Shown here: one piece after another, positions 22,139 to 34,726 of the stretch
Position numbering within the stretch: the first letter of the stretch is position 1
Layout: every line of letters begins with the position of its first letter
Assembly (NCBI GenBank): GCA_025667525.1
Contig: CM046882.1
Span: forward strand, 522,624,618 to 522,688,617
Reading direction: 5' to 3'
Length of the DNA: 64,000 nt
Origin: Glebionis coronaria
Lineage: Eukaryota; Streptophyta; Magnoliopsida; Asterales; Asteraceae
Program-made: the position numbers and the translations under genes
Notes under the pieces: model-generated
What the model saw: the letters and a program-made list of their open reading frames with translations, nothing else
The model's database searches: none
What the model was told of the DNA's origin: nothing

Positions 22139-22486
22139 TCAAAATTTCAGGGAACTATTGAAGCTATCAGTGTGATTGATCAGACAAGTACCAAGGCTTT
22201 CGGTAGACTTCTTTAATTTCCGAATTTGCTTGCGACAAGTCCTAGCATTAGTATGAGTTCGTTGACCGCGTAAGGGTGATCCATCTTGATGACGAATTCC
22301 ACGATAACAAGAAATAGAAATTAATCGTTCGATGTCTGCTCGTTCTCGCCTCTTCAATTCCCAATGAACAACATGATCTTGACCTATCATTTGTTCAATT
22401 TGGTCGATCTGATACTTAGTTAATTCTTTTATCTTTATGTTCACACTGATACCTAATCGACAACGAACCAAAAATGCTTCATTCAA
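22139..22486 (-). pseudogene. rps13: Nuclear copy of mitochondrial rps13, 5'-truncated
   Basis: The minus-strand frame contains the C-terminal two-thirds of mitochondrial ribosomal protein S13: the helix-two-turn-helix region (IKELTKYQIDQIEQMIG) and the conserved GIRHQDGSPLRGQRTHTNAR. The normal first third, about 35 residues, is missing or too diverged. The frame opens with TTG, not ATG. One extra T removes the usual stop after RKQIRK, so the frame runs on for about 25 foreign codons. This fits a mitochondrial DNA insertion in the nucleus. A transferred functional gene would need a targeting sequence, which I cannot see. Confidence 0.8.
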
Positions 22487-22490
22487 ATTT

Positions 22491-25400
22491 AAAACTTGTC
22501 GTCTACTTGAAGGAAATATTTGGAACAGGGAACTTACAATAACGAGTTCTTTACATGTTTCTCTTTTCTTTTGGAAGCTGAAAATGCTTCAACTGTTCCC
22601 AATCGATGGGGAGAATCAAAGTATTTCTTTTGCATTGCTTCAATAACAACAGATGCACCACCATACAACAAAATCATCTACACAACCCTCATTACTGCCG
22701 CCTTAGCCTTTGCACCATGAGTTAGTGGTTTATGTTTGTTGACGCGGTTTAGGTCGTTTGGTGGTTTCAGTGTGCTTTCTTGTTTTAATATGCTAAGATC
22801 TACTAACTTTGTGGTCTTTTTTCTTTTTGGTGGTTTCGAGTGTGTTTGTGAGATATTCATGTTTGTTAAGATTTATACAGATGTGATAATATCTTTGATT
22901 CTTTGTCCATCTGTTTTTTCATCCATTGATATGGGATAACTGAGGCTGGTGTTGAGTTGTTGTGGCATGGTTAAATGATCAGGTTTGATAATCACTTTAA
23001 TATTTCTACTTTTTTTTATTGTTTTTAGTTATTTTGAGATTTATTCTACGTGCAATCTTTTTTTAGTTATTTTGAGATTTATTCTACGTGCTTCAGGTTA
23101 GAGGACAAGATATCAAACTGCCCAACTTTATTCATACTTTTTTTATACTTTATACTAAATTAATACTGTATTAAGCGCTTTTGACATGAAGACACTGGTT
23201 ATTTGGTTAGATATAATAACATGGACTAACTTTTCCAATATAGCAAGTTGAAACTTGATTAGTGTGTAGCTATAATTACGTTCTAGGGTTATTTTAAAGT
23301 TTTAGGCGCAATTGCAACTGATGTTATATGTCGTAACCCGGATGAGTGTTATTCGAAAATAATGTATTTAAAACGGATTCTATTTTTTTTATTTTTACAG
23401 ATTTTTGCGTGATGGAGCCGATTCGTCTGATGGGGTGAATTAACATGTGCAAAGACACTTTTACATCTTCTAGCAGCTGCAAACAACCTTTGACATGAAC
23501 TTAATGTTTTGGCATACTTTTCGTTGCATGGATTTGTTCCAAATCCCACGTCGATCTTGTGTTCAACAGAGGAAAGCGCCCTTCCTTGTTCAGCTTGAAA
23601 GACAAATCAGGAAGCCATTAATTACGTATGTGAACATTACCTAACGAATATTTTATAATCAAGTAGATCAGGTTGATGGAACTTATTTGATATCTGGTTT
23701 GAGCCCCTAACTTGCAGGTATAGGCCATTTCAAGCACTATTCTATGAGCTTTTTTAGAAATAGTGAATTAGGATATTAACCCCAACAGTATGACTCGAAT
23801 TTGGTGAGTCTACTTATGGTCACAAATCAATATCGTTATGTATGTGATTTTAACAAAGCTCTTTCTCATTTGCCGGCGTCGTTTCATTTTGTTCGATTAT
23901 TTCGTTTTCGTTGGCCCAAAATTGTGAAGCACATTTGGTTAATTGCTTCTTATATATTACATCTTCTTCATCATCTCTTGAAATATCTAGAACTAGCCTT
24001 CCCCCTTCCATCATCATCCACTTAACAGGTTTGATGCTTGGCCTTTTTTTTACTCTTCGCATATTACGATGTGCGGCTTTGTTTCACACCAATGGTATTC
24101 CTTAACTTAGGTATATGTTATGTTTTACCTGAATATTCATATAATTTTCTTTCTCGCGTTATTAGACCCGGATCATTCTTGGATTGGCAAATGAACAAGT
24201 TTGATTTCATATACGAGCTTGATCGTTAATATAATCCTAACTGTTATTTATAAATCCTATCCGTTTCTCAGTTTTGTTTGTTTCTAAATACATATATATT
24301 TTATTTTTTATGAAATTTTAGTGTGAGTAAAAATTTAAGGGTGATTGATTTGTGGGTTTTACTTTGATATTTTTTGTTTTTATATGGCTTTTTAAGTTTC
24401 ATGTTTTTGGGCAGTTGGTAAAATTTGCATGTATGAACAACAACATGAAATCATTGATCATAAGGGTTTTTCCAGCCTTTGGATGGAAACTCCAGATTGT
24501 AAACCAGGTAAAAGAATAGAAAAAATGACTGCAAATCAGTTGTGGGTCTTTTTTACACTCTCACTACAACCTATGTATAGTGATATCCATTAGTATGAGT
24601 AAGTACGATAGATATGAACTTTACATATTTCATTTTCTTAATATAGCGTACAAGTTGTTTAGATTTTATAATCAATCATAAACAACTGTATATGTTTTAT
24701 GTGAATCTATTGCGTTATTTGATGAGCAGGGCAAAGGCTGAAAATGATTTTGAAGTTGATGTTGAAGCTTTGGATCTTGGCAGGCCTTGGCTAATCCTCC
24801 CGTCGTCTATCGGCAAAAGACTTCACTACAGGTAGTTGTAACCAATGCAGAAGATTCACGCGAACAAATCGACAGTGCAATCTCGACTGATTTGAACCAA
24901 GAAAGTTTGTATACATCAATATAAGTTTTAATTTGCGAGGAATCCCTAATTATACTTTCGGCAACAACGCATGCCTTTCTTATAACTTATGCCTCGCATC
25001 TCCTATAGATTGAGCCACCCTTTAGAACTTGATAATGCTTCGGTTTAGCTGGCACGTGAATATGGGAATGGCATTTGGAGTCATAAGTGATACTTTACAC
25101 TTGTATATTACTGTATTGTATTTTTACATTCTTCCGATTATACTTGTCTAGGACAAAATATGGTTAAGCATGACATTCACGTACCGTTATAATGTAGTGT
25201 AAAATGACGCCTTCTCATTTTGTTGTTAATACACGTTATGTACTTCTATTATAACACAAGCTGCTCTTATTTAATTTCGAATTAGGTTTATTATGATTCT
25301 ATTGTAGCATAGACCAATCATGATTTGTGGTTCTCTAATGTAAACGTAATTGGGCTTTACAGTTTAACGCCCACTTTCAATTCCTCTTGCAACTTGATCT

Positions 25401-25966
25401 TGATAGAGAGGATGGGATTTGTATAAGGTGGATACTATTAAGTTATCGCATGTTACGAGTATTTGTAGTTTCATTCTGATATTTTCACGATTTATTTTAA
25501 ACGTTATACGAAACACTTACCGCAATATTATATATCATCAAAAATTTGTCGCTAGACATTCCCGCCGCTATGCGCGGGTACTCGTCTAGTATTTAGTAGT
25601 TCATCAAACATTTCTAAATATTGAGAAAAATCAAATGTAATCCACTTAATTTTCAGAACAAAACAATAAACTAATAAGCCTTATTCCAACAAATGGGCTA
25701 AAGATGAGGATTAGTTATGCCTAATTTCTAGTAATAATTTCAATGGTACCAAAACAATTGAATCAACACACTAACAGTACTGTAACTATAAGTTAGTGTA
25801 AGAAAACATTTTGCAACATGATTAATTAATTCTAACAGACTTATGTATTAATTTTTGTTTATATATTTCATTAAGAAAGTGTAAATACTAAATCAATATA
25901 TTACCTATATCTTTTATATACCCTATTCTCATAAATATGATACGGAGTATGTGTTTATCCATAGTG
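22491..25966. other. AT-rich intergenic DNA, no confident gene
   Basis: Several short ORFs exist (22736-22939, 23801-24025, 24038-24229) but none shows a recognised domain. A 47-codon minus-strand ORF at 22534-22677 ends at a GTAAGT that looks like a splice donor (see findings). A Helitron-like 3' end occurs at 25560-25590. The last five bases before 25972 are the TTTGA target duplication of element A. Confidence 0.5.
25560..25590 (+). mobile_element. Helitron-like 3' terminus
   Basis: A GC stem (CCCGC, loop, GCGGG) is followed after about eight bases by CTAGT, fitting the CTRRT terminus of Helitrons. The next base is A where T is expected, and no matching 5' end was located, so this is a candidate only. 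Confidence 0.4.
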
Positions 25967-25971
25967 TTTGA

Positions 25972-26544
25972 TGATGACGTATAGTCCCCAGCCGGGTCAT
26001 GAACCCGGCCCATGGGTACTACTCGTATCCGGCCTATCACAGATGGGTGGAATAATGTCATTCAGGCTTATGGGCTTGGATGAACAGTGATCGCACACAT
26101 GTGTGCGGCCCACGGCCCGGTGCGGCCGACATAGGGTTAGACAGAATCATATTCTGTCTAGGAATATCTTTATCCCAGTGGAGGAGGATATTCACTACCA
26201 AAATTAGAAGATAACAATCATTCTAATTTTGATAGTTATCCTTTCCTTGGGGCCGAAGTATCAAGTGGTAGCCCACTAGGGTTCCACTGTCTATAAAAGG
26301 AACCCCCAAGGGTTCCACAAAGGTATTACGTTCTACACTCTCAACTCACATAAACCCTAACCGATTACTTACTCTCACGCTGGAGTCTAATCGTGGGAAA
26401 CACTCCCACGGTAAGCCTAACGCGTGTTGTTTAGTGTGCAGGATCCCAACCAAACGATTCACTTGGTGCAGGAGCCGGAGTCCAGCCAACCCGAAATAAG
26501 CCTAATTCGGGTCTAGCAAGGATCACCCAACTTTTGCATCAACA
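25972..26544 (+). repeat. 5' LTR of element A
   Basis: The LTR begins TGATGACG and ends CATCAACA, with a TATA box at 26292-26299. A 19-base hairpin (26392-26410, stem CGTGGGA/TCCCACG) lies in the transcribed part. It pairs with 61520-62092. Confidence 0.93.
26292..26299 (+). promoter_or_regulatory. TATA box of element A 5' LTR
   Basis: TATAAAAG is followed by G/C-rich sequence. It is conserved in all four LTRs of this family in the window and would drive gag-pol transcription. Confidence 0.7.
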
Positions 26545-26547
26545 AGT

Positions 26548-26564
26548 TGGCGCCATCCGTGGGA
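26548..26564 (+). other. Primer-binding site of element A
   Basis: TGGCGCCATCCGTGGGA starts three bases after the LTR end. Its first seven bases match the tRNA-Asp-type site, while the rest differs from it. The same site occurs on the minus strand in element B. Confidence 0.65.
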
Positions 26565-26608
26565 CCCATTACACTAAGCTAGAACAAAAACCTCATTTTG
26601 AATTTTCA

Positions 26609-29600
26609 ATGACGAAGGGACACCAGCAAGCCAATCCCAGGAATACGAATCCTGGAAATCGGAAGTCCCAAGGGGAAGCGATACTCATCCCCAATCAATC
26701 ACCCAGCCGCCTCGCAGGCGGACCTGGTAACCGTGGCGGCTTTCAGCCCCTGGGGGTGACGAGCACGATCTCCATGACACCCCCACCTACTTCAACCCTG
26801 GACAACCCTGACCCAGGGAGTGCACCCAACCCTCCTAACAAGGAGCCGCGCAGACCATCGGTAGAGGAAGAAGTAGAGGTCCTACCACTCAGCGAGGAGG
26901 ATCTTACTCGAGTTCTCACGCAGAACTTCGATAGGATCGTCCCGGGGATCGCGTCAAGGTTGAATCTGGGGAGGAACCTCCAATCCAGACTCAACTTTGG
27001 TGACACCGGACCAATCACCTCTTCCCAAAATCAGAGGAAAAGGAGAGCTCAGCCTCAGGAGCAAAGCATCTTTGAGGAAACCCCTCAACCCAGGAATGTG
27101 TTTGAGCGCATAGGAGATCGCCTCATACAGGAACTAATGCAGTCTCGAGAAGGAGGAGATAAGTCTGATGGTTCACCCGAGCGGTCAGATCGAGAGTTGG
27201 CCAGAACCGCTCGTCGCACGAGCGTGTGGGACAGGATGAACACTGGGAAGAAGGCTTCCGGTTCATCCCAAAAAAGTGGTCCCTACCCAAAGGATGGGGC
27301 ACCACCACCGTCTCCAGACCCGTCAGGAGAAGACTCAAATGACCATCCGCCTAAGCGTCGCCGACCTAGGCGCACCCCTCCACCACCACCAAACAATGAT
27401 GGGTATTATGGTGTCCCTTATTATCGTGATGCAGACGCGGAGGATCTTTCGCGTCCATGGTGTGAACCATGGGATGACCCTAGGCTCACCCGGCCATGGG
27501 CGGATCCCAGGGAAGACCCGTTCACCCTCCGTATACGGAACTATTCTGAGGACACCAAACGTCGCATGCCGGCGTGTGTCAAGACCTATGATGGGACTGG
27601 TGATCCGGTTGATCACCTTAAAATATTCGATACGCAGGCTAAAATTGAGCGATGGCCCATGCCTATATGGTGCCAAATGTTCAATTCAACTTTGATCGGA
27701 AATGCCCGTGACTGGTTTGAGGCACTCCCTCCACGGAGCATTGATAGTTTCACGGAACTACTCACTGCGTTCGAGAACAATTATACTCAGAGGAAGAAGT
27801 ATAATAGGGATCCGGTCTCATTGGCGACTGTCAAACAACGGTCGGGGGAGTCCACGGAAGCTTTCACTGTACGCTTCAATGATGAGTGCACGCGCACAAA
27901 AACAATGCCAGAGCTCCTGAAAATCTCTGACTACATGCACGCCATAACAGACAGGGAGTTGATCAGGCGCCTCAATGACAAGCTTCCAGAGAGATATGAT
28001 GACCTCATGGAAAGGGTCAGAAATTTCATAGAAGGAGAAACAGCTGTTGCCGCGGCCTACCCATCCAGAGGAAATGGGTACCGGGCAAATGACCAGTCTC
28101 GGAGACAGTCGGGCGGTCAAGGCAATCAGAACAATAGCAAGGGCTCAGACTATAAGAGCCAGAGCAAAGGAGGACGACCGAACGATAAGTTCACCCCCCT
28201 AAAGATGTCCTACCGGGAGATCTTGCTGACGGAAGGGGCGAACTTTCCAAGACCTCCCCCAATGACCACTCCGCCAGAACGTCGGCAAGGAAATCGCTTC
28301 TGCGAGTTCCATAATGACAAAGGCCACGGTACAGAGGAGTGTATCCAGCTCAAGAAGCATATTGAGTCGCTGATCAAATCAGGTAAACTCAAGCACCAAG
28401 TTAAGGATTGGAAGGATGGAAAAGACAACAACAAGAAGTACGATAAGAAGGATCCCCAAAAGGACAAACCTTCGACCATATACATGATCCAATCCAGACA
28501 ACGCCGCACGAGGCAGAAAGTTGGCCAAAAATTTTCACGCGACAGGGAAATCTCGTTCCCTCCCATCACAGCAAGCGATGTGACCGATGCGCCTCTCACT
28601 ATTGAGATAAGCATTGGAACACACAATGTTCGTCGCATGTATATGGATGGAGGGTCATCAGCAGAGGTACTGTATGAACACTGTTTTGTACAGTTATGCC
28701 CAAAAATAAGAAGCCAATTGGTACCGGCCACGGCGCCGCTCACCGGCTTTAGTGGAGACACTATCTGGCCAATAGGGCAACTACGGCTGCTTGTAACCAT
28801 TGGGAATGAGGAACACTCCACTACGGCGTGGATGAACTTCATGGTGATACGCTCACATTCTCCGTACAATGGGATCATAGGCAGACCAGGTATTTTGGCT
28901 ATACGGGCGGTACCCTCCACGGCGCACGGAATGATCAAATTCCCCGTTGAGGGGGGGATTGTTACCATTTACAACACAATCGTACCGGCATCCGAGTGTC
29001 ACACCGTGACAACATCGGCTCCACCTGTTCCACCCATGGATGGATCACCACCTCCCAATTGGAAGGTAGCAATTCACCCTGACTATCCGGAACAGGAAGT
29101 ATCCATAGGAGGGGCGCTCTCGGATAGCGGCAAAAGGGCCATGTGCTCTCTTTTAAGTGCAAACTTAGATATATTCGCATGGGAGCCAAAGCATATGACA
29201 GGCGTGCCACGTGCGATAGCAGAACATAAGCTCCAGATCCGCCAAGGATACCAACCCGTCAAGCAAAAGAAGCGCGGCCAGGCGCCTGAGCGCAGCCAAG
29301 TGATATTGGAGGAAGTATGGAAACTAGTGGACGAAGGCATCATGCGCGAGGTATACTACCACGAGTGGTTATCCAATCCGGTCATGGTCAAGAAACATGA
29401 CGGAAGTTGGCGCATGTGTGTGGATTTTACGGATCTAAACAAGGCCTGCCCACAAGATTGTTACCCGTTACCGGAAATCGACTGGAAGGTGGAATCCCTA
29501 TGTGGGTATCCTTTTAAATTCTTTTTGGACGCATATAAAGGATATCACCAGATCCAGATGGCGGAGGAGGATGCAGAAAAAACGGCGTTCCATACGAGCC

Positions 29601-32278
29601 AGGGCGTATATTGCTATACGAAAATGTCGTTTGGACTGAAGAACGCCGGTGCTACATATCAACGGCTTGTGGACAAAGCTTTTGAATCACAGACAGGCCG
29701 CAACTTGGAAGTCTATGTGGATGACTTGGTTATAAAAAGTCACACGGAGGAGGCACTTCTCCGGGATGTCCAAGAGACATTCGACACACTGAGAAGGATT
29801 AACATAAAGTTAAATCCAAAGAAATGTACGTTTTGGGCAACGGAGGGAATGTTCCTTGTATATTTGATTGATCCAAACGGCATCAAACCTTGCCCAGAGA
29901 AGACGGATGCAGTAATACAACTGTCATCCCCCCAGACACGGAAGGAGGTGCAATCCTTAAACGGGAAACTAGCCAGGCTGAATAGGTTCTTATCTAAATC
30001 CGCAGAGAAGTCATTACCCCTATTTAAGACACTCAAGAAGTGCATCAGGAAGGGAGACTTCCGGTGGACGAAGGAAGCCAAGGAAGCTTTCGGCCAACTC
30101 AAGCAGCATCTTGCATCCCTCCCTATGCTAGTAGCTCCCCGGCCAAAGGAGGAACTCATTATGTATCTCTCAGCCACTCATGGCGCAATAAGTGCAGTAC
30201 TTATGACAGATAGAGATACAGTGCAAACTCCGGTCTACTTTATAATTAGAACATTACAAGGACCGGAGCTGAATTACTCCTCTATGGAAAAATTGGTGTT
30301 AGCACTAGTGTTTGCTACAAAGCGGCTGCGCCGGTACTTTCAGGCGCACCCAATTGTAGTCATCATGGATCAGCCAATCAAGCAGGTTATTTCTAGACCG
30401 GACGTGGCAGGGAGGCTACAGAAATGGAGCATCTTATTGGGGGAGCACAATATATCTTATAGGCCAAGGACGGCTGTGAAAGGCCAGATCTTGGCAGATT
30501 TCCTAATCGAGAAGCCGGATGAGGAAGGGCCAATCGTTAAGCAAGACGAGACTCCAACAGAACCATGGGTGTTGTTCACGGATGGATCTTCGTGTACGGA
30601 CGGGTCCGGAGCTGGTCTCATTCTCACAAATCTGGAAGGAATGGAATTCACGTATGCCATCCGCTTTGAGTTCACGGCCACCAACAACGAAGCGGAATAT
30701 GAAGCATTAATTGCGGGTTTGAAAATCGCCGCTAGAATGGGAGTCCGCAACCTTGAGGCCTACATGGACTCACGGCTTGTCGCGAACCATATTCTAGGTG
30801 GATATGTGGCTAAGGAGGACAACATGGTCAGGTACTTAGAAAAAGTCAAGTCGCTAATCGTGGTTTTCAGAAAGTTTTCCATCAAGCAGGTGCCAAGGGG
30901 CGAGAACAAGAAGGCGGACGCTCTTAGTAAGATCGCATCCACAAGCTTCGCTCACTTGTCTAAACAAGTCTTGGTGGAAATACTCAAGGAGAAATCTATA
31001 ACGGAAGGGGAGGTCGCTACTATAGTTGAGGAGGACGGACCTACATGGATGACCCCGATTATCAACTATTTGACTAGTGAGACCCTTCCAGACGAGGAAA
31101 AAGCAGCACGGCGCATCAGGAGGAAGTCGCAACACTTCGAACTTAGAGAAGGCATCCTTTACAAGCGCTCTTTCTTGCAGCCGTGGCTGCGGTGTGTTGG
31201 ACCACGTCAGGCCGCATACGTAATCAGTGACATACATGAAGGATTGTGCGGCATGCATGCAGGTCCACGATCCATGGTAGCTAGAGCCTTACGGACAGGA
31301 TATTACTGGCCTACCATGCACAGAGACACGCGCGACATGATTCGCAAGTGTAGTGACTGCCAAGTGCATAGGCCAGTGCCGCGGCACCCGCAGCAGGAGC
31401 TTACACCTATCACGTCCCCATGGCCATTCTATAAGTGGGGAATCGACATTGCAGGACCATTTCCTGTAGCTGCGGGGGGAGTTAAATTCTTGATTGTTGC
31501 GATGGACTACTTCACACGATGGATAGAGGCCAAGGCAGTCAAGTCCATCACAGGCAAACAAGTTAAAAAGTTTGTTTGGGAACATATTGTGTGCTGTTTT
31601 GGTCTACCAGGAGAAATCATCTCGGATAACGGTAAGCAGTTCACGGACAATCCATTCAAAGACTGGTGTGCATCATTGAACATCAAGCGGTGCTTCGCAT
31701 CTGTTAAGCATCCGTAGACTAATGGCCTCGTCGAACGAGCAAATAGAAGCTTGGGAAATGGCATCAAGGCACGTTTGGATGAACGAAGTGCCAAATGGGT
31801 CGATGAGTTACCACATGTGCTATGGGCACACAGAACTATGATCAAAACAGCCAACGGAGATACACCATTTGCATTAGCTTACGGCACTGAAGCTGTTATA
31901 CCAGCAGAAATAGGAATGCCTACCATCCGCACGGTGGAGGTTAATGTCGTCACGAACGATGAACAGCTGCGAATCAACCTGGATCTGTTGGAAGAAAAAA
32001 GGGAAATAGCAGCCATCAATGAGGCTAAGTCCAAGGCTAAAATGAAAGCTTATTATGACGTCAAGGTCAAGGGTGTTTCTTTTCGACCGGGAGACTATGT
32101 CTATCGTGCTAATGAAGCGAGTCGAGCGGAGAATACAGGAAAACTGGGCCCTAAGTGGGAAGGACCGTATGAAGTCACGGAGGCCTTGGAACGAGGCGCG
32201 TACAAGTTACGTGACATGGATGGCCGCGACCTAGAGCGCACATGGAACATTTCCAATCTCAAAAGGTGCTATCTTTGA
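26609..32278 (+). pseudogene. Element A gag-pol, one nonsense codon in integrase
   Basis: The frame runs from the ATG at 26609 (MTKGH, the same start as in B) to the stop before 32279 and would encode about 1890 codons. It is interrupted by TAG at 31715-31717, where B has a Gln codon. Domains in order: Gag near residue 350, a CX2HX4HX4C knuckle near 564, an aspartic protease with DGGS at about 680, reverse transcriptase with YVDD at about 1036, RNase H with TDGSS near 1325, an HHCC integrase knuckle (1540-1580), an integrase core and a C-terminal GPY module. The nonsense codon falls between the second Asp and the Glu of the integrase D,D,E triad, so the truncated product lacks the catalytic Glu. 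In-frame sequence continues normally after the stop. Confidence 0.92.
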
Positions 32279-33012
32279 AAGCTACGGCTTCCGCATGGGT
32301 GCTTCGATATATGTGGCTTTAATGAAGAACCATGCGGTCTATCTGTTTTGTTTTTCTTATGTTTGCTTAGTTTGTTTCTTGTTTTTTAGGACTTGTCATT
32401 ATTGTTCAAACAAAAATGTAAATGTTCTAATAAAATGTCGTGGTGCCTAGCTAGCCCCACGGCTTGTTTCGTGCAAATCATTTTTTAGATTTTTTGTTAG
32501 TCGTATGAATTTTACTTATATTATAATATGCCATGTTTCATTCATATGCATTCTTTCAAACTATTGTACATGTACTATACGCCTCCAGGCGGGGTAAGAG
32601 GATTAAGTGAACCTACTAATTCAACTTGGCGCGTAAGAGGGATGCAACCCCAGCCGCATGGATCATGTATCCTTACTAGACACCTTACTCACAAGACGTT
32701 GGGGTAAGTTTCATATGTCGTAGTCACACAGTGCTCCGCATAGTAAAGACGCACGTCGCATGTCTAGTAAATTATAGACTTGTATGTATTTTCTTTCTTT
32801 GTGTGTAACACGCAGTATTGGTGTACAATATTCAACACAGTCAAAATACACAAGTTTCCAAAATAGATAACGAAATTGGCCGTGGTCAATCACGGACTTA
32901 CATACAAAATGCACATGTTTTAGCCGTGTACATACACGGACGAATAAAAACGACAAATATTCAGCGGTTACAAACCAGAGTTGTCTAAAAGTGATCATAA
33001 AGTAGAAGCACC
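32279..33012. other. Convergent 3' spacer of element A with two hairpins
   Basis: This stretch separates the end of gag-pol (plus) from the end of the accessory gene (minus). It contains two inverted repeats: CCGTG-loop-CACGG at 32880-32895 and CCGTGTA-CA-TACACGG at 32924-32939. Both have counterparts in element B. A conserved block around 32581-32720 is also shared with B. No ORF of note is present. Confidence 0.75.
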
Positions 33013-34394
33013 CTACATAGGGGGGAGAAGCTTACCTATTTCCACTTGTTCCTCGACCAAGGATGACAACCACTCACTACTTTCCTTCCGATTTCGGGCT
33101 TGAGCAGCGTTCCTCTCCAGCACCACACTTAAGGGTTCTTCATCGAGCACGATCCTGGTTACATCCTCATAGATGGGGAGCGTCAGGTGGCTGGGCGATG
33201 GGGAGAAGGAAGCACGGGAATGACTTTCATCTTGGGAGAACGCACTAAGACTTAGCCTCTTCATGATTTCCATATTTGATGCATCTTTGGTGGCCTCCAG
33301 CTCATCCAAGAATGGATATTGCAGATCCCGCATCGCGGCCATGGAAGCAGTCATCTTGTTAGCGGCTTCAGGATTAAAGAAGGCATGTCTGGTGAAGTTG
33401 GGGGCATAGCACGTCGTCACGCTCGGCGGTGAGGGCATCAATCATCAAATCTTTTTGGGCGAACGCCTCTTTCAGCTCTTGGGTGACAGCCCTCTCATCA
33501 GCAAGCTCCCCTTGTACCTTCTCCATGCTTTAGACGGCCAGGTGCGCGTCTTCTAGTTTCTTGTTAAGCACGTATACCTGGCTGGAGTACGACTGGGCAG
33601 ACGCTTCCGCTGTGGATACCTATAAGAGATAAAATTTTAGAATATATTTCTTTTAGAAAATGGGTGGTGCGGCACGGATATGTACCTTGGTGGTCGCGAC
33701 ATCTAGTTTTGACTCAAGGTTGGCCACTTGTTGGTCGTACTCATTCGCGCGGGCCGATTGATTTTTTATGGTTGCCTCGGCGCTAGCCAGCTGGGATTAG
33801 AGGTCTGCAATTTGAGCTTCATTATCCACGATCATCTTCTCCCTCCGTCCAACCTTCCTCTTAAGAGATTCAACATGCCCAAGTGCGGCTTCAAACCTTA
33901 CCCTCATCGAGGTGCCCATCGCCATTTGGTGTACCAAGGCACCATTATACTCATCCGCCAAATCCGCATGGCTGAGCGCGTTCACCTCTCGCACCAAGCC
34001 TGGTGGTATGCAGTTGTTGAGGTACTCCCGGCGTTCGTCAGCGTCCCTCATTCGTGATGCAGTTGTGATATTCCATATGGGGTTGAACGATTGAGGGGGG
34101 GCCGGACGTTGGGAGGTCTTGGGAGGCTGTGGGTGAACCTTCTTCAAAAACAGGGCCGGACTTTGTGGCGGCCGTGTGAGGCATGGGGTTTCTTTCCACT
34201 TCTTTTCCTTTTCCCTTCTCCATTTGGGTGTCAGGGGGAGGCACGACACCAGTTCGTTCATCCCTGTGAAACAAGTATTGGGAAACATATTAAGTGTTGC
34301 TTACAAGGAAATTTGTCATTCTTACGTGTTAGGATGGAGTCTTACATGTCATTTCTTGCTAATTCTGATGCGGTTGGGGCAATCTGAGTGACGG
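33013..34394 (-). pseudogene. Element A accessory gene, 3' part (end of exon 2, exons 3 and 4)
   Basis: Read on the minus strand, this continues the gene that starts at 60934. The copia element cut it within exon 2 at the GACGG duplication. Exon 3 (34263 to 33686) is bounded by an 82-bp intron (34264-34345) with GTAAGA and TTTCACAG borders. Exon 4 starts at 33619 after a 66-bp intron (33620-33685). These positions match introns 2 and 3 of B. The coding part is decayed: a one-base slip at a C7 run near 34095-34101, stops at 33797-33799 and 33530-33532, and a deletion relative to B near 33440. The C-terminus (LLPPM, stop) matches B. Confidence 0.75.
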
Positions 34395-34724
34395 TGTAGA
34401 ATATTGATAATCAATGAATCTATGAAGGGGTTTGTTGATTTCTAGAGAGAGAAAGTTAGAGAGAGAAAGTGAGAGAAACTATGTGAATTTTATTAAGTGG
34501 AAAATAAGAAATGACAACAACCAACCCCTTTCCTTAGTGGAAAGGGGTATTTATAGTCCAAGCCTAACATTGGGCTTGGGCCGGTCCATGACAAGCCCAT
34601 GGACCGGTTCTTACTTAAGTTAATAAGCAAATAATAACTAATTACTAACTACGAGCTATTACAACATAAATCATATTGTGGAGTGACCGATACTTCTAAA
34701 ATACATTAAAACGTATTTCTAACA
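34395..34724 (-). repeat. 3' LTR of the copia element
   Basis: On the minus strand it starts TGTTAG and ends TCTACA. It contains a TATA box (34548-34555) and two perfect 10-bp inverted repeats, at 34524-34548 and 34581-34607. One substitution near 34714 separates it from the other LTR. Confidence 0.93.
34524..34607 (-). promoter_or_regulatory. Copia LTR core promoter flanked by palindromes
   Basis: On the minus strand the TATA box (TATAAATA, 34548-34555) is followed immediately by the inverted repeat ACCCCTTTCC/GGAAAGGGGT (34524-34548, loop of five). Upstream it is preceded by CCGGTCCATG/CATGGACCGG (34581-34607, loop of seven). The same arrangement exists in the other LTR, with its TATA box at 59426-59433. 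Palindromes near the promoter are typical of Sirevirus LTRs. Confidence 0.6.
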
Positions 34725-34726
34725 AT

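Noticed and set aside
22139..22486. Functional nuclear rps13 gene
   Set aside because: There is no ATG, no targeting sequence, the first third is missing and the normal stop is lost. It is better read as a mitochondrial insertion.
23801..24229. Overlapping small ORFs as a host membrane protein gene
   Set aside because: Three frames are open over the same AT-rich stretch, with no recognisable domain or consistent start.
26400..26445. Splice donor GTAAGC and nearby acceptor in the Tat LTR as a leader intron
   Set aside because: The interval is about 40 bases, too short for a plant intron, and nothing indicates a more distant acceptor.
27276..31258. Many plus- and minus-strand ORFs of 60-250 codons inside gag-pol of A (and the mirror set in B at 39815-44540)
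   Set aside because: They are shadow frames of the gag-pol coding region, and none has independent domain content.
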